A DNA stretch of 64,000 bases from Acinetobacter silvestris (GCF_002135235.1 NZ_NEGB01000006.1:142614-206613); one strand, 5' to 3'; positions 1-9,475 are shown, counted from the stretch's first letter. Translations and numbers: made by a program. Notes: generated by a model from the letters alone, not told the origin.

Positions 1-2
1 GC

Positions 3-125
3 AAAGTTGAAGAGCTTCGAACGCTTGCAAAGTTGCAAGATATTACCTTAATTACTGCGGCCAAGAATGAAGCACATAATCATGTGATTGTACTTAAACA
101 GGTATTGGAAGCGGATGAGATTTAA
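3..125 (+). CDS. C-terminal fragment of an unidentified protein
   Basis: The window opens inside a reading frame that stops with TAA at 123-125. About 40 residues remain, ending in VIVLKQVLEADEI. The fragment is charged and looks like a helix followed by a strand. I do not recognise the family, and the rest lies before the window. The frame is supported only by being open to the window edge and by codon use like the neighbours. Confidence 0.5.
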   Translation, partial: KVEELRTLAKLQDITLITAAKNEAHNHVIVLKQVLEADEI

Positions 126-263
126 AGTTCTGATTCATGCCCTAAGCAAATGGACTTAAATGTGAAAAATAAAAGTCTTATAAAAAATATGGCTTTTAAC
201 GTCATGAAAAAAATATAAAAATGCTATAGTGAATGTTTAGTTTTACTTATTTTTGAGGTTTTT

Positions 264-605
264 ATGTCTTTACCCAATTGCCCTAAATGCCACTCTGAAT
301 ATACTTATGCCGATGGTGATTTACTGATTTGTCCAGAATGTTCGCATGAGTGGAAAGAAAGTGAAAGCAATGCTGAAGAAGTCACAATTATTAAAGACTC
401 AAATGGCAATATCCTCAGCGATGGTGATACGGTGACGGTTATTAAAGATTTGAAAATTAAAGGTTCTTCATCTGTAGTGAAAGTGGGTACCAAAGCAAAA
501 AATATTCGCTTATTGCCAGACGCGAGTGATGGTCACGATATTGATTGTAAAGTAGATGGTTTTGGCGCCATGAAGCTTAAATCTGAATTTGTAAAAAAAG
601 CTTAG
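264..605 (+). CDS. yjdM: YjdM/PhnA-family zinc-ribbon protein
   Basis: A 113-residue protein with an N-terminal zinc ribbon (CPKC at residues 6-9 and CPEC at 23-26) followed by the small beta-rich PhnA/YjdM domain (about 45-113), in which [14 protein letters not shown] and the IKG turn are recognisable. The length matches the family. It was once called alkylphosphonate uptake protein PhnA, but it is not a phosphonate hydrolase and its role is poorly known; a small cytosolic metal-binding protein is the safe description. It stands alone, with a hairpin terminator directly after it. The ATG at 264 follows TTTTTGAGGTTTTT, so GAGG serves as ribosome site. Confidence 0.85.
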   Translation: MSLPNCPKCHSEYTYADGDLLICPECSHEWKESESNAEEVTIIKDSNGNILSDGDTVTVIKDLKIKGSSSVVKVGTKAKNIRLLPDASDGHDIDCKVDGFGAMKLKSEFVKKA

Positions 606-622
606 TTTTTAAAATTTTATTC

Positions 623-664
623 GTTGTCCTGAATCTAAGACTTGGATTGAGGGCAACTTTTTGC
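623..664 (+). terminator. Probable terminator after yjdM
   Basis: GTTGTCC at 623-629 pairs (one G-U) with GGGCAAC at 651-657, with a smaller AATC/GATT stem inside the loop. A short T run follows. Confidence 0.5.
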
Positions 665-820
665 GATTTATTTATTTTTAGTAATAACATATACAAAAGA
701 CTTAAAAAAATAGGCTTTTGAAACCGTTTAAAGTCATTTATATTTTATAACTGAAGCGTAAATTTTATTCATAACAACGCTATATATCAACAAGAATGGA
801 AAATAAAGAGAGGTTTGAAT

Positions 821-1162
821 ATGTCAGGCAGCTATGAAATTAGTAAAGCAAAAGATGGGCAATATCGTTTCGTTTTAAAAGCAGGAAATGGTGAAATCAT
901 TCTGACCAGTGAATTGTATAAAGCCAAAGCCTCTGCCCACAATGGAATTGAGTCAGTTCAGAAAAATAGTCTAGACGATGTACACTATGAGCGTTTAGAA
1001 GCAAAAAATGGCAAGCCATATTTTAATTTGAAAGCTGCCAATCATCAAATTATTGGCACGAGCCAACTCTATTCAAGTGAGGCGGCACGGGATCATGGCA
1101 TTGAATCGGTGAAGAGCAATGGGTCTACAGATAAAATTAAAGATTTAAGCATAGAAGCCTAA
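821..1162 (+). CDS. YegP-like DUF1508 protein, two tandem repeats
   Basis: A 113-residue protein made of two copies of the roughly 50-residue DUF1508 fold. The first (about 2-50) has the pattern Y-x-I-x-K-A-K-D-G-x-Y-R-F and ends HNGIESVQKNS. The second (about 54-103) ends DHGIESVKSNG. The family is widespread and small, and its function is unknown. I chose ATG 821 over the in-frame TTG at 815 because AGAGAGG at 807-813 sits seven bases before the ATG. It is a monocistronic gene, closed by a hairpin terminator. Confidence 0.85.
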   Translation: MSGSYEISKAKDGQYRFVLKAGNGEIILTSELYKAKASAHNGIESVQKNSLDDVHYERLEAKNGKPYFNLKAANHQIIGTSQLYSSEAARDHGIESVKSNGSTDKIKDLSIEA

Positions 1163-1177
1163 TTTAAAGAGGTACTT

Positions 1178-1203
1178 AAAAGCATGTGTAAACATGCTTT
1201 TTT
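1178..1203 (+). terminator. Rho-independent terminator after the DUF1508 gene
   Basis: AAAAGCATG and CATGCTTTT form a perfect stem around a TGTAAA loop and are followed by more T residues. Confidence 0.8.
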
Positions 1204-1316
1204 ATGTTCTGGAATACACTTTTCTAGAGCAGCAAATAGAAGGTTCATCAAATAAAATTGGATGAATTATATTAAAAGATGAAAGCGATAATTATTTGAA
1301 GGATAGTGGAGGGTAA

Positions 1317-1925
1317 ATGAATAAAGTTAAAATAGGATTTAGTCTCTGTATTTTAGTCTGTATAGCGCTATTCTTTGCTTCACCTTATTGGATGCTTTAT
1401 CAAATTAACCAAGCCATAGAACAAAACCAAGCGGGTGAAATATCGGAATATATTGATTTTCCAAGTGTCAGGGCGAGTTTAAAACCTCAAGTGAATATGC
1501 TGCTCAGACAAAAGCTTGGCATAGAACATCCAGATCATCCTTTGGAAGTGTATGCGACACAATTGACTGATCATTTTTCTGAACAAGTGGTTGATGTGGC
1601 TGTTACATCACAAAGTATTGTATTGCTGATGCAAGGCAAACAGCTGAAAGAGTCGATTAAACTGCCCAAATTTGACCGCTATAACAAAGTCTATAATTTA
1701 CTTTTTAATCCAACTCATTCGCAAAAGATGATTGCTAATGAAACTACAGCTACAGAACCTTTGAATACAAAAAATCAAGTGGATCAGCCCCAATATCAGG
1801 CTCATTATCTGTCATTAAATACCTTTGAAGTGATTGTGCCAACCACTAATGTTCAACAAACTCGATTTATTTTCCAACGTCATTTTTTACAGTGGAAATT
1901 GACCAAAATTGACTTAGGGTATTGA
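1317..1925 (+). CDS. DUF2939 membrane-anchored protein
   Basis: A 202-residue protein with one N-terminal hydrophobic segment (about residues 6-26) acting as uncleaved anchor or signal, then a soluble region. The start of that region (YWMLYQINQAIEQNQ, then YIDFPSVRASLKPQ) matches DUF2939, a family of unknown function. Residues after about 140 are polar and probably linker, and the last 40 form a beta-rich tail. It is likely exposed to the periplasm. GGATAGTGGAGGG just upstream provides the ribosome site for ATG 1317. No operon partner is evident. Confidence 0.75.
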   Translation: MNKVKIGFSLCILVCIALFFASPYWMLYQINQAIEQNQAGEISEYIDFPSVRASLKPQVNMLLRQKLGIEHPDHPLEVYATQLTDHFSEQVVDVAVTSQSIVLLMQGKQLKESIKLPKFDRYNKVYNLLFNPTHSQKMIANETTATEPLNTKNQVDQPQYQAHYLSLNTFEVIVPTTNVQQTRFIFQRHFLQWKLTKIDLGY

Positions 1926-2059
1926 TTTTTTTAAAGACTAAATGGCTTTTGTATGTTTACAAAAATAACGTTTTGTAATAGAAAGATACAATAACTTAAT
2001 TAACATTAATGTTTTAAAGTGATAAATTCATCACATAAAAATAAATGAAGGTTCATATC

Positions 2060-2524
2060 ATGTCTATTCAGATTGATGAGAATACTAAAGTTGCTCAAGA
2101 AGTCCTGCACCAAATTGAACTATGGGATCAAGCCGTGGTGGGTAAACATATCGAAAATTTAGTGAATCAATGTGCGAATGATGTGAGTATGTTTGATGTC
2201 AGCTCGCAGCTTGAAGGTGTTGAGGCATATAAAACAGAATGGGATAAACTCAGCCCTTATTTTAATGAAAATATGCATATTAGCAGACGCGACATTAAAC
2301 TCTATACCTCCGAAGAATTAGCGGTTTTACATTGTTATTCTAAAGTTGAAAATACGGCATTGAAAGCTAAATTACAGATGCCTTGGTGTAGGACCACCTT
2401 ATGTCTACAAAAGAAAAATGGACAATGGCGTGTGGTACATCAACATATTTCTATGCCAATTAATATGATGACAGGTAAAGCAGTGATGTTAAAAGTGAAG
2501 CCAAAACTTAGATTGGTCGTCTAA
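2060..2524 (+). CDS. NTF2/SnoaL-like small protein
   Basis: A 154-residue protein with the pattern of the cone-shaped NTF2-like fold: an N-terminal helix with QIELWDQAVVGKHIENLV, the turn DVSMFDVSSQLEGVEAY, and a closing strand KKNGQWRVVHQHIS. Relatives (SnoaL/DUF4440 types) range from enzymes to binding proteins, and nothing here fixes a substrate. I chose ATG 2060 over ATG 2045 because AAGG at 2048-2051 is placed eight bases before it. It is followed at once by a terminator, so it is transcribed alone. Confidence 0.7.
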   Translation: MSIQIDENTKVAQEVLHQIELWDQAVVGKHIENLVNQCANDVSMFDVSSQLEGVEAYKTEWDKLSPYFNENMHISRRDIKLYTSEELAVLHCYSKVENTALKAKLQMPWCRTTLCLQKKNGQWRVVHQHISMPINMMTGKAVMLKVKPKLRLVV

Positions 2525-2536
2525 ATGTTGAATTAA

Positions 2537-2563
2537 AAAGCCTTGTAATGACAAGGTTTTTTT
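2537..2563 (+). terminator. Rho-independent terminator after the NTF2-like gene
   Basis: CCTTG at 2541-2545 and CAAGG at 2552-2556, flanked by an A run and a T run that extend the stem. Confidence 0.75.
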
Positions 2564-2664
2564 ATGAGAAAAATGAAGACTGTATTTAAAATAAATAGGA
2601 ATCACTTGTTTATATTTTTGATTTTTGAAAAAATCCAATTAATAGAATAAAGAATATCAAAATC

Positions 2665-3834
2665 ATGTCCAATCCTTTTTTTGCACAGCAAGAATGGCTC
2701 AAACCTTTATCTCCTCGAAACCCACATGAACCTCACCGCGTTGCAACATCATTAGAACTGCTCTTTGATTTAATTTTTGTGGTCGCGATTGCAACGGCAG
2801 GACAGCAATTACATCACAGTCTGATTGAAAATCACATTGCTGCGGGGCTGAGTAATTATCTGATGGTGTTCTTTGCACTGTGGTGGGCTTGGATGAATTT
2901 CACTTGGTTTGCATCGGCTTATGATAATGATGATGCGTTCTATCGAATTATGACCTTTGTACAAATTATCGGGTCATTGGTGATTGCAGCGGGGATTCCA
3001 GCAGTTTTTCATACGCATGATTTTGATGTGATTATCATTGGTTATGTGATTATGCGACTTGGATTAGTGACACAATGGTTACGAGTCGCAAAAAATGATC
3101 CTGAACGAAGATCAACGGCATTACGTTATGCATCCGGAATTATTGTTGTGCAAATGGCTTGGTTGCTGATGCATTTTACCCCAATACAATTTTCAGCTTA
3201 TTTATTTGGCTTATTGGTCATTGCCGAATTAATCGTTCCTATATGGGCTGAGTCACATAGGATGACACCATGGCATCCCCATCATATTGCGGAACGTTAT
3301 GCTTTACTTACGATTATTGTATTAGGCGAGTCTATTGTTGGAAGTTATGCGGCTATTGCCGATGCCTTGCAAAATCAACTGTTTAGTACAGAGTTATTGT
3401 TCCTCATGATAGGCGGATTAGCGATCATGTTTACCATGTGGTGGGCTTATTTTGATCATGAAGTTGCTGAACGTTTAAATAGTCGAAAACGTGCTTTTAC
3501 TTGGGGATATGGACATTTCTTTATCTTTATCAGTGTTGCTGCTATGGGTGCCAGTCTGGCCGCTTCAGTCGATGTTGCTGTGGGGCATGCGAAAATATCG
3601 GATCAGCTTGCGGGTTACTTAGTTGCAATCCCTTTGGTTATTTATACCGCTACATTATGGATATTGCATGAAGCCCATCATTTACGTGGTATAAAAAAAT
3701 GGTTGTATCCACTCACAACAATTATTGTGTTGTGTATTCCAATGTTTGCAGTTGATATTGGTTATAGCGTCTGTGCTATGGCTGTGGTTTATGCATTACG
3801 GTTGATTTTTTCCAAATGTTATTTAGCACGTTAA
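2665..3834 (+). CDS. LtrA-family (low temperature requirement A) membrane protein
   Basis: A 389-residue integral membrane protein with about ten to eleven hydrophobic segments. It has the family hallmarks: the opening RVATSLELLFDLIFVVAIA, the central HHIAERYALLTIIVLGESIVG, and a C-terminal third with WWAYFDHE. The name comes from a Listeria gene needed for growth in the cold; the molecular activity is unknown. The Nudix gene begins 13 bases after its stop, so the two probably share a transcript. The length is typical of the family. Confidence 0.85.
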   Translation: MSNPFFAQQEWLKPLSPRNPHEPHRVATSLELLFDLIFVVAIATAGQQLHHSLIENHIAAGLSNYLMVFFALWWAWMNFTWFASAYDNDDAFYRIMTFVQIIGSLVIAAGIPAVFHTHDFDVIIIGYVIMRLGLVTQWLRVAKNDPERRSTALRYASGIIVVQMAWLLMHFTPIQFSAYLFGLLVIAELIVPIWAESHRMTPWHPHHIAERYALLTIIVLGESIVGSYAAIADALQNQLFSTELLFLMIGGLAIMFTMWWAYFDHEVAERLNSRKRAFTWGYGHFFIFISVAAMGASLAASVDVAVGHAKISDQLAGYLVAIPLVIYTATLWILHEAHHLRGIKKWLYPLTTIIVLCIPMFAVDIGYSVCAMAVVYALRLIFSKCYLAR

Positions 3835-3847
3835 ATTAGGGCTTTAT

Positions 3848-4252
3848 ATGGGATTCCATGATTTATATCGTCTGAGTTCGCATGCTGTCATTCGCAATAC
3901 TCATGGGCAGATTTTGTTGCTTAAAGCAACATATACCGATTGTGCATGGGGCTTACCTGGTGGTGGGCTAGATATTGGGGAAACCATGCATGAGGCTTTG
4001 TTGCGCGAGTGTCGAGAAGAAATAGGCTGTGATATCCATATTGATTACTTATCTGGTGTGTATTTTCATTCGGCAGTGACTTCACATGTCTTTATTTTTC
4101 GTTGTCACTTGAATGCAAATGCGCAAATAAAATTAAGTACCGAGCATTCCGCATATCAATGGTTTGATGTGGAGGAGCTTTCGATAATTCAGAAAATTCG
4201 GGTTGAGGATTGTTTAAATTTTGATGGGCATGTTATCAGTCGTCATTTTTAG
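3848..4252 (+). CDS. Nudix hydrolase
   Basis: A 134-residue single-domain Nudix protein. The catalytic box is at about residues 38-60 (GGGLDIGETMHEALLRECRE continuing EIG), with the metal-binding REC-REE core intact. Enzymes of this family hydrolyse a nucleoside diphosphate linked to another moiety; the substrate cannot be read from the sequence. It follows the LtrA gene by 13 bases, suggesting a two-gene unit. There is no signal peptide, so it is cytosolic. Confidence 0.85.
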   Translation: MGFHDLYRLSSHAVIRNTHGQILLLKATYTDCAWGLPGGGLDIGETMHEALLRECREEIGCDIHIDYLSGVYFHSAVTSHVFIFRCHLNANAQIKLSTEHSAYQWFDVEELSIIQKIRVEDCLNFDGHVISRHF

Positions 4253-4370
4253 ACATTGAAAATTAAGTTTGGGTTTTTTGAAAGACAAAGTTTTGAAGTC
4301 ATTTAAGTTATTTGCTTTAAAATAAATTTTATTCGATGAAATACGCTCTATCTTTAAAAATGCTGTAAAT

Positions 4371-4402
4371 AAAAAAGCCTTTGAATGTTATCAATCAAAG
4401 GC
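4371..4402 (-). terminator. Terminator of dusC
   Basis: GCCTTTGA at 4377-4384 and TCAAAGGC at 4395-4402 form a perfect 8-bp stem. On the minus strand the stem is followed by a T run (AAAAAA at 4371-4376 on the plus strand). Confidence 0.75.
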
Positions 4403-4418
4403 GTTATTTGTACTTAAA

Positions 4419-5354
4419 CTATTTACTTTGAAATTTTAGTTTTTCGATAATTTCATCTAGCCTTTTCAGACGCTTAATTTCATCCCATAAAGCTTTGGCT
4501 TCAGGATAGTGCTTGGACATCATGCCCACCCATTGTTTATAACGTCCCACCATATTAATTTCTTTTTTATAGGGACCACTTAAAAAACGTACTTGAAGGA
4601 CTAGAAGTTCATCCCATGTAATCAGTGGCTCATCTATATTTTGACGAATACATTGGGTTAAATCGGGGGTTGTTACTGCACCACGACCAATCATTAAATC
4701 GTCACAACCAGACTCTAAACGACATTGTTTAGCATCGGCATTGGTCCAAATCTCACCATTGGCAATCACATTAATGTTCAGTGCTTCACGAATGGGTTGT
4801 AGTTGATCCCAAAAAGCGGGTGGGGTATAACCTTCGGCTTTGGTTCGCGCATGTACGGTGACCCATGCCGCCCCAGCATCTTGAATGGCATGCGCATTTT
4901 CTAAGGTAAAGTTCCGATCCATATAGCCTAAACGCATTTTTGCTGAAACAGGAATATGAGATGGTACTGCATCACGAACGGCCTTGATCAGTTGATGCAC
5001 CACTTCAGGCTCATCTAATAAAACAGAACCACCCCGATGGCGGTTGACAGTTTTCGCAGGGCAGCCAAAGTTCATGTCAATTGCGGGTGCACCCAACTCT
5101 ACTGCTCTAACCGCATTAGCAGCCAACATCTCAGGATTGTTGCCTAAAAGCTGTAAATGTACTGGTATACCAGCAGTCGTTTTACCATCATTTAATAATT
5201 CAGGGCAGTAGTTATGGTACACATGATCGGGAAGTACTGCATCTGTGACACGAATAAACTCGGTGACGCACCAATCAAAGCTACCGACATGTGTGAGTAC
5301 GTCACGCATGATTGGGTCGGTTAAGCCTTCCATAGGTGCGAGAATGAGTTTCAA
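4419..5354 (-). CDS. dusC: tRNA-dihydrouridine(16) synthase DusC
   Basis: A 311-residue FMN enzyme of the Dus family that reduces a D-loop uridine of tRNA. It starts MKLILAPMEGLTDPIMRDVL, the flavin-binding beginning of the TIM barrel. The catalytic cysteine is Cys98 in MNFGCPAKTVNRHRGG, the same position as in E. coli DusC. Later blocks include the SAKMRLGY strand, VTVHARTKAEGY and NGEIW, followed by the C-terminal helical tRNA-binding domain (about 240-311). The opening FIRVTDAVLPDHV is closer to DusC than to DusA or DusB. It is transcribed alone toward its terminator. Confidence 0.9.
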   Translation of the reverse strand: MKLILAPMEGLTDPIMRDVLTHVGSFDWCVTEFIRVTDAVLPDHVYHNYCPELLNDGKTTAGIPVHLQLLGNNPEMLAANAVRAVELGAPAIDMNFGCPAKTVNRHRGGSVLLDEPEVVHQLIKAVRDAVPSHIPVSAKMRLGYMDRNFTLENAHAIQDAGAAWVTVHARTKAEGYTPPAFWDQLQPIREALNINVIANGEIWTNADAKQCRLESGCDDLMIGRGAVTTPDLTQCIRQNIDEPLITWDELLVLQVRFLSGPYKKEINMVGRYKQWVGMMSKHYPEAKALWDEIKRLKRLDEIIEKLKFQSK

Positions 5355-5472
5355 TGTGACGTACCGAATGAGAGAAAAACTGCGTTATACGCATTTTGTA
5401 GAATATTGTCTAGTTTTTAAATGCTTTTCAATTTAATCATGAAAAAGGTAGATTTAAAGAAAAGGATTAAAA

Positions 5473-6282
5473 CTAGCGATGTAAGATCATCTCTAAAACA
5501 AACTTGCTACCAATAAAACCAATGGCCAATAAAAAGAAGCCAAGCAGGGTAAAGCGAATCGCTTTTTGCCCGCGCCAACCAAATTTACAATGACCGATAA
5601 GCAATGCACCATATACAAACCATGAAACAATACTAAATGCTGTTTTATGGGCTAAATGCTGGGCAAAGAAATTATCAATAGTAAAAAATCCGAAACCTAA
5701 AGCCAGCGTGAGCAGTACAAATCCAGTAATTAAGATATCAAATAAGAGCGACTCCATGGCTTGAAGTGGAGGTAAGAAGTTGAACCAGATTCGATTTTTT
5801 TGTTTTTTCTTGAGTTCACGGTTTTGAAACCAGAGCAGTACAGCGTGAATGGTTGCCATCAGTAACACAGCATAGGCAGATAAAGACAGAATAATGTGAA
5901 TGTCTAGGCCGATAGAATGTTGTTCTATGAATTGATTCGCTTTACTAAAACTAAAACCTAAAATGAGCCCTAGTGCTGCAACAGGGATTCCAATCAGATT
6001 TAAAGAGGCGACAGGTCGATAAGTACTATATAGCAGACTTAGTAACAGCATTAAGGCCGATGTAAATGACATTAAATTAAATACATCATAGTTAATGCCC
6101 TGTGGCGTAACCATGTCGATATATAATACACTTGCGTGTAAAATCAGCCCTAAACTTGAAATGACAGCAATAAACCACGGGTTTGACGGACGCTTAGACA
6201 TTAAGTGCATAAATAAATACCAAAAAGAAGTGGTATAGGCAATTAATGCTAAAATCGTGTAAACCAAGGGCAGGCTAATCAT
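5473..6282 (-). CDS. ypjD: YpjD-type (CcsA-like) inner-membrane protein
   Basis: A 269-residue protein with about eight hydrophobic helices, related to the cytochrome c assembly protein CcsA. The C-terminal stretch HCKFGWRGQKAIRFTLLGF is typical of the YpjD branch. I see no tryptophan-rich heme-handling motif of true CcsA/CcmC, so a cytochrome maturation role should not be assumed. It is divergent from ffh, a placement often seen in proteobacteria. The 143-base gap to ffh must hold both promoters. Confidence 0.8.
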   Translation of the reverse strand: MISLPLVYTILALIAYTTSFWYLFMHLMSKRPSNPWFIAVISSLGLILHASVLYIDMVTPQGINYDVFNLMSFTSALMLLLSLLYSTYRPVASLNLIGIPVAALGLILGFSFSKANQFIEQHSIGLDIHIILSLSAYAVLLMATIHAVLLWFQNRELKKKQKNRIWFNFLPPLQAMESLLFDILITGFVLLTLALGFGFFTIDNFFAQHLAHKTAFSIVSWFVYGALLIGHCKFGWRGQKAIRFTLLGFFLLAIGFIGSKFVLEMILHR

Positions 6283-6425
6283 GTCAAACCTTTTTCAGGA
6301 TGATGAATATTCATGTTATGAGATATAAATTCCATGCGAACTAAAGTATCCTATAGCATCTTATGCATAAATTTTCTATTTTAAGAAAGATTTTTTTGCA
6401 ACAACCATTTTAAGCGGATTTTGCA

Positions 6426-7832
6426 ATGTTTGATACCTTAACAGAACGACTCACGCAGAGTTTAAGAAATGTTACTGGCTCAGGGCAACTGACCGAAGAC
6501 AATATTAAAGATACCCTACGTGAAGTACGTATGGCACTGCTTGAAGCCGATGTTGCTTTGCCTGTAACTCGTGAGTTTATCGCGAAAGTTAAGGAAGAGG
6601 CATTGGGTCAAGAAGTCATGACTCAGCTTTCACCTGGGCAAGCGTTTGTAAAAATCGTCCATGACGAACTCACCAAAATGATGGGTGAGGCGAATGAAAG
6701 TCTAGATTTAGCGGCGAAACCACCAGTGGTGATTCTGCTTGCAGGTTTACAAGGTGCAGGTAAAACCACGACTGCAGCTAAACTGGCACGCTTCTTAAAA
6801 GAACGTCAAAAGAAAAAAGTAGCGATGGTTTCTGCCGACGTTTATCGTCCTGCGGCAATTAAACAGTTACAAACTGTGTCAGGCGAAGTCGGTGCTATTT
6901 TCTTAGAATCGAGTGCTGATGAAAAGCCGATTACGATTGTTAATCGTGCCATTGAACAAGCCAAAATTCAGTTTGCTGATGTCTTAATTGTCGATACCGC
7001 TGGTCGTTTACATGTCGATGAAGACATGATGGACGAAATTAAAGCATTACATGCTGCGATTAATCCGACTGAAACATTGTTCGTGGTTGATGCCATGACC
7101 GGGCAGGATGCGGCCAATACGGCTAAAGCATTTAATGATGCTTTGCCATTAACGGGTGTCATCCTAACTAAAACGGATGGTGATGCCCGAGGTGGTGCAG
7201 CACTTTCAGTGCGTGCGATTACTGGTAAGCCAATTAAATTCTTAGGCATGGGTGAAAAACTCGATGCTTTAGAGCCATTCCATCCTGAGCGTATAGCACA
7301 ACGTATTTTAGGCATGGGTGATGTACTTTCTTTAGTCGAAGAAGTTGAACGTAAAATCGACAAAGAAAAAGCTGAAAAAATGGCGAAAAAATTGCAAAAA
7401 GGCGGGAGCTTCAATTTTGAAGACATGCTGATGCAGTTTGAACAAATGAATAATATGGGCGGCATGATGGGCTTCTTAGATAAGTTGCCTGGCATGAGTA
7501 ACTCAGGAATTCAAGATGCGATTGCACAAGCGAATCCTGAAAAACAAGTGAAAAAAATGGAAGCGATTATTCAATCGATGACCATTAAAGAGCGCCGTAA
7601 TCCAGATTTAATGAATCCTAGTCGCAAAAAACGTATCGCAGCGGGTTGTGGTATGGAAGTGACGGAAGTAAATAAACTCATCAAACAACATAGCCAAATG
7701 GCGAAAATGATGAAAAAATTTGCGAATCCATCGGGTATGGCAAAAATGATGCGTTCACTCAGTGGCATGCAAAAACAATTCGGCGGTGGTGGCGGTATGG
7801 GACCATTGTTCGGTGGCAATGATAAGAAGTAA
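6426..7832 (+). CDS. ffh: Signal recognition particle GTPase Ffh (SRP54)
   Basis: A 468-residue SRP protein that binds 4.5S RNA and delivers nascent membrane proteins to FtsY. The N domain spans about 1-90. The G domain has the P-loop GLQGAGKTT at 107-115, then DVYRPAAIKQL, DTAGRLHVDE and TKTDGDARGG. The M domain (about 300-455) is methionine-rich and carries the RNA-binding segment around NPSRKKRIAAGCG. The C-terminus has a glycine-rich run (GGGGGMG). The length and order are normal. It is monocistronic, with a strong terminator after it. Confidence 0.97.
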   Translation: MFDTLTERLTQSLRNVTGSGQLTEDNIKDTLREVRMALLEADVALPVTREFIAKVKEEALGQEVMTQLSPGQAFVKIVHDELTKMMGEANESLDLAAKPPVVILLAGLQGAGKTTTAAKLARFLKERQKKKVAMVSADVYRPAAIKQLQTVSGEVGAIFLESSADEKPITIVNRAIEQAKIQFADVLIVDTAGRLHVDEDMMDEIKALHAAINPTETLFVVDAMTGQDAANTAKAFNDALPLTGVILTKTDGDARGGAALSVRAITGKPIKFLGMGEKLDALEPFHPERIAQRILGMGDVLSLVEEVERKIDKEKAEKMAKKLQKGGSFNFEDMLMQFEQMNNMGGMMGFLDKLPGMSNSGIQDAIAQANPEKQVKKMEAIIQSMTIKERRNPDLMNPSRKKRIAAGCGMEVTEVNKLIKQHSQMAKMMKKFANPSGMAKMMRSLSGMQKQFGGGGGMGPLFGGNDKK

Positions 7833-7851
7833 TCACTTCTATTGTTGACTC

Positions 7852-7882
7852 AAAAAAAGATGCGTTAATCGCATCTTTTTTA
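7852..7882 (+). terminator. Rho-independent terminator after ffh
   Basis: AAAAAGATGCG and CGCATCTTTTT pair around TTAAT. The structure is nearly symmetrical, so it could also stop coaX transcripts from the other side. Confidence 0.85.
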
Positions 7883-7928
7883 TATCTGAATGATTTTGAT
7901 GACTAAATTATTTTAGTTTTAATCAAAA

Positions 7929-8660
7929 TTATATATTTTGATTTTTAATATAAAGTTGTAAACCTTTGAGCAACAAATCAGGTTCAATATTTGGACTAAA
8001 TTCTGGCAAAAATTTGGCAAATAATGGTGCATCACCGCCAGTCAGAATCAATTGGCGAGGAGACTGTTGCATGACCTGACGTATGGTACTGACTAAACCT
8101 AAAAAAATTCCATGATGTACCGCGTCAATAGTATTTCGTCCAGGATTTAGTTCAGAAAAAGCCACATCGGGGATTTTAATACCTTTGGTATTTTGAATCA
8201 GCGAATCTCTTTGTAAATAAAGATTAGGCAAAATATAGCCACCTAAGTGCTGTAAGCCTGCTGTTAAATCGATAGTTAATGCAGTACCACAACTAATGAT
8301 ACATAAATTTTGCTCAGTATTAGCAACGGCCAAAACTTGCAGCCAACGATCAATACCAAGTTGTTCAACGTGGTCATAACCACAAATTAAGCCTGAATAT
8401 TCGGCATGAACTTTGGCAAACGTTACTGGAATAGCCAGCAAACATAAAATTTGAACAATACGATCATTATTTTTTTGATCTTGAACGGAAGAAATACCGA
8501 CACGATGTAAATTTAAACTTTTAAAATGTTGAATCAAGCCAAGCAGAAGATCAGCAGGAGATTGCAAATGCATTTCTGCAGCATGTTCCAAAACTCTGCC
8601 ATTTTCAGTGATCCAATATTTAAGCCGCGTATTGCCAATATCCAGCCATAATTCTTTCAT
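7929..8660 (-). CDS. coaX: Type III pantothenate kinase
   Basis: A 243-residue CoaX that phosphorylates pantothenate in the first step of coenzyme A synthesis. It shows the ASKHA-fold phosphate loop [10 protein letters not shown] near the N-terminus, [10 protein letters not shown] in the middle, the second nucleotide loop [10 protein letters not shown], and LTGGDAPLF toward the end. This family uses ATP with a monovalent cation and is insensitive to CoA. It lies 34 bases downstream of birA on the same strand, the usual birA-coaX order, so the two are probably co-transcribed. Confidence 0.93.
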   Translation of the reverse strand: MKELWLDIGNTRLKYWITENGRVLEHAAEMHLQSPADLLLGLIQHFKSLNLHRVGISSVQDQKNNDRIVQILCLLAIPVTFAKVHAEYSGLICGYDHVEQLGIDRWLQVLAVANTEQNLCIISCGTALTIDLTAGLQHLGGYILPNLYLQRDSLIQNTKGIKIPDVAFSELNPGRNTIDAVHHGIFLGLVSTIRQVMQQSPRQLILTGGDAPLFAKFLPEFSPNIEPDLLLKGLQLYIKNQNI

Positions 8661-8694
8661 TTCAATACCTTAGATCTTTTATCTGATGATCATG

Positions 8695-9447
8695 TTAATT
8701 TGCTAAACGTAGACGTCCTTGGTAGACATTCACTAAACCTTGAGCGGTCTGTAAGTTAACAGAACCATCATCTGCAATACCTTTGAACAAACCTTCGGTG
8801 GAACCATTGATTTGTTCAAAATGAACCTTTTGATCCATAAACGCGGCATAGTGATTAAAGCGTGCAGCTAAATTATAACAGCCATGATCAAACCATTGGC
8901 CTGCTTGTTGGATCGCTAGATATATTTCACTAATCATTTGAATACGATTGGGATATTCCACCCCTAATTGCATAACGGAAGTGGTTTGCTGATCAATCGG
9001 ATGATGTTGTAAAGGCATTAAATTGATACCAATTCCAACAATAGCTTGAGTTGGTGAAATTGGTTCCACCAAAATCCCTCCCCATTTTCCATGTGGGCTA
9101 TATAGGTCATTTGGCCATTTAATTTGCAAATTATTCAGTGTCTTGAGGCTCGAAATTTGTAGTACATTGAGCGCAATTTCTAATGCTAAACGACCATCTA
9201 AGGCTGTTCGTGTTTCGAGCAATGTGCTTAAATAAATATTACCAACGGGTGAGACCCAGGTACGTTGGTGTTGACCTCTTCCTTGGGTCTGCATTTCACT
9301 ACAGACTAAAATAGTCTTCACACCATTGTGTGCAATTTCTCGCACATCATCATTGGTTGAAGTGGTACTTTGTTTCAGCAACAGTACTTCGGGAAGTTGC
9401 TGTGCATTGGTCAATAATTGTCGAAGATGACGAGTCTCTAAATCCAT
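8695..9447 (-). CDS. birA: Biotin--[acetyl-CoA-carboxylase] ligase, short form without DNA-binding domain
   Basis: A 250-residue BirA that activates biotin to biotinyl-AMP and transfers it to the carboxyl carrier protein. Catalytic landmarks are QSTTSTNDDV, the biotin loop GRGQHQRTW, and KWPNDLY; the C-terminal SH3-like domain ends the protein. There is no N-terminal winged helix, unlike E. coli BirA, so it should be an enzyme only and not the bio repressor. The open frame extends upstream to 9567, but that extension is low-complexity antisense to the next gene. ATG 9447 (MDLETRHLRQ) is the natural start. Confidence 0.92.
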   Translation of the reverse strand: MDLETRHLRQLLTNAQQLPEVLLLKQSTTSTNDDVREIAHNGVKTILVCSEMQTQGRGQHQRTWVSPVGNIYLSTLLETRTALDGRLALEIALNVLQISSLKTLNNLQIKWPNDLYSPHGKWGGILVEPISPTQAIVGIGINLMPLQHHPIDQQTTSVMQLGVEYPNRIQMISEIYLAIQQAGQWFDHGCYNLAARFNHYAAFMDQKVHFEQINGSTEGLFKGIADDGSVNLQTAQGLVNVYQGRLRLAN

Positions 9448-9475
9448 ATTGAATCTGAGAAAATGGGGAACATTT

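Noticed and set aside
5245..5436. Plus-strand frame at the 5' end of dusC
   Set aside because: Mostly antisense to dusC, where the FMN-binding start is conserved.
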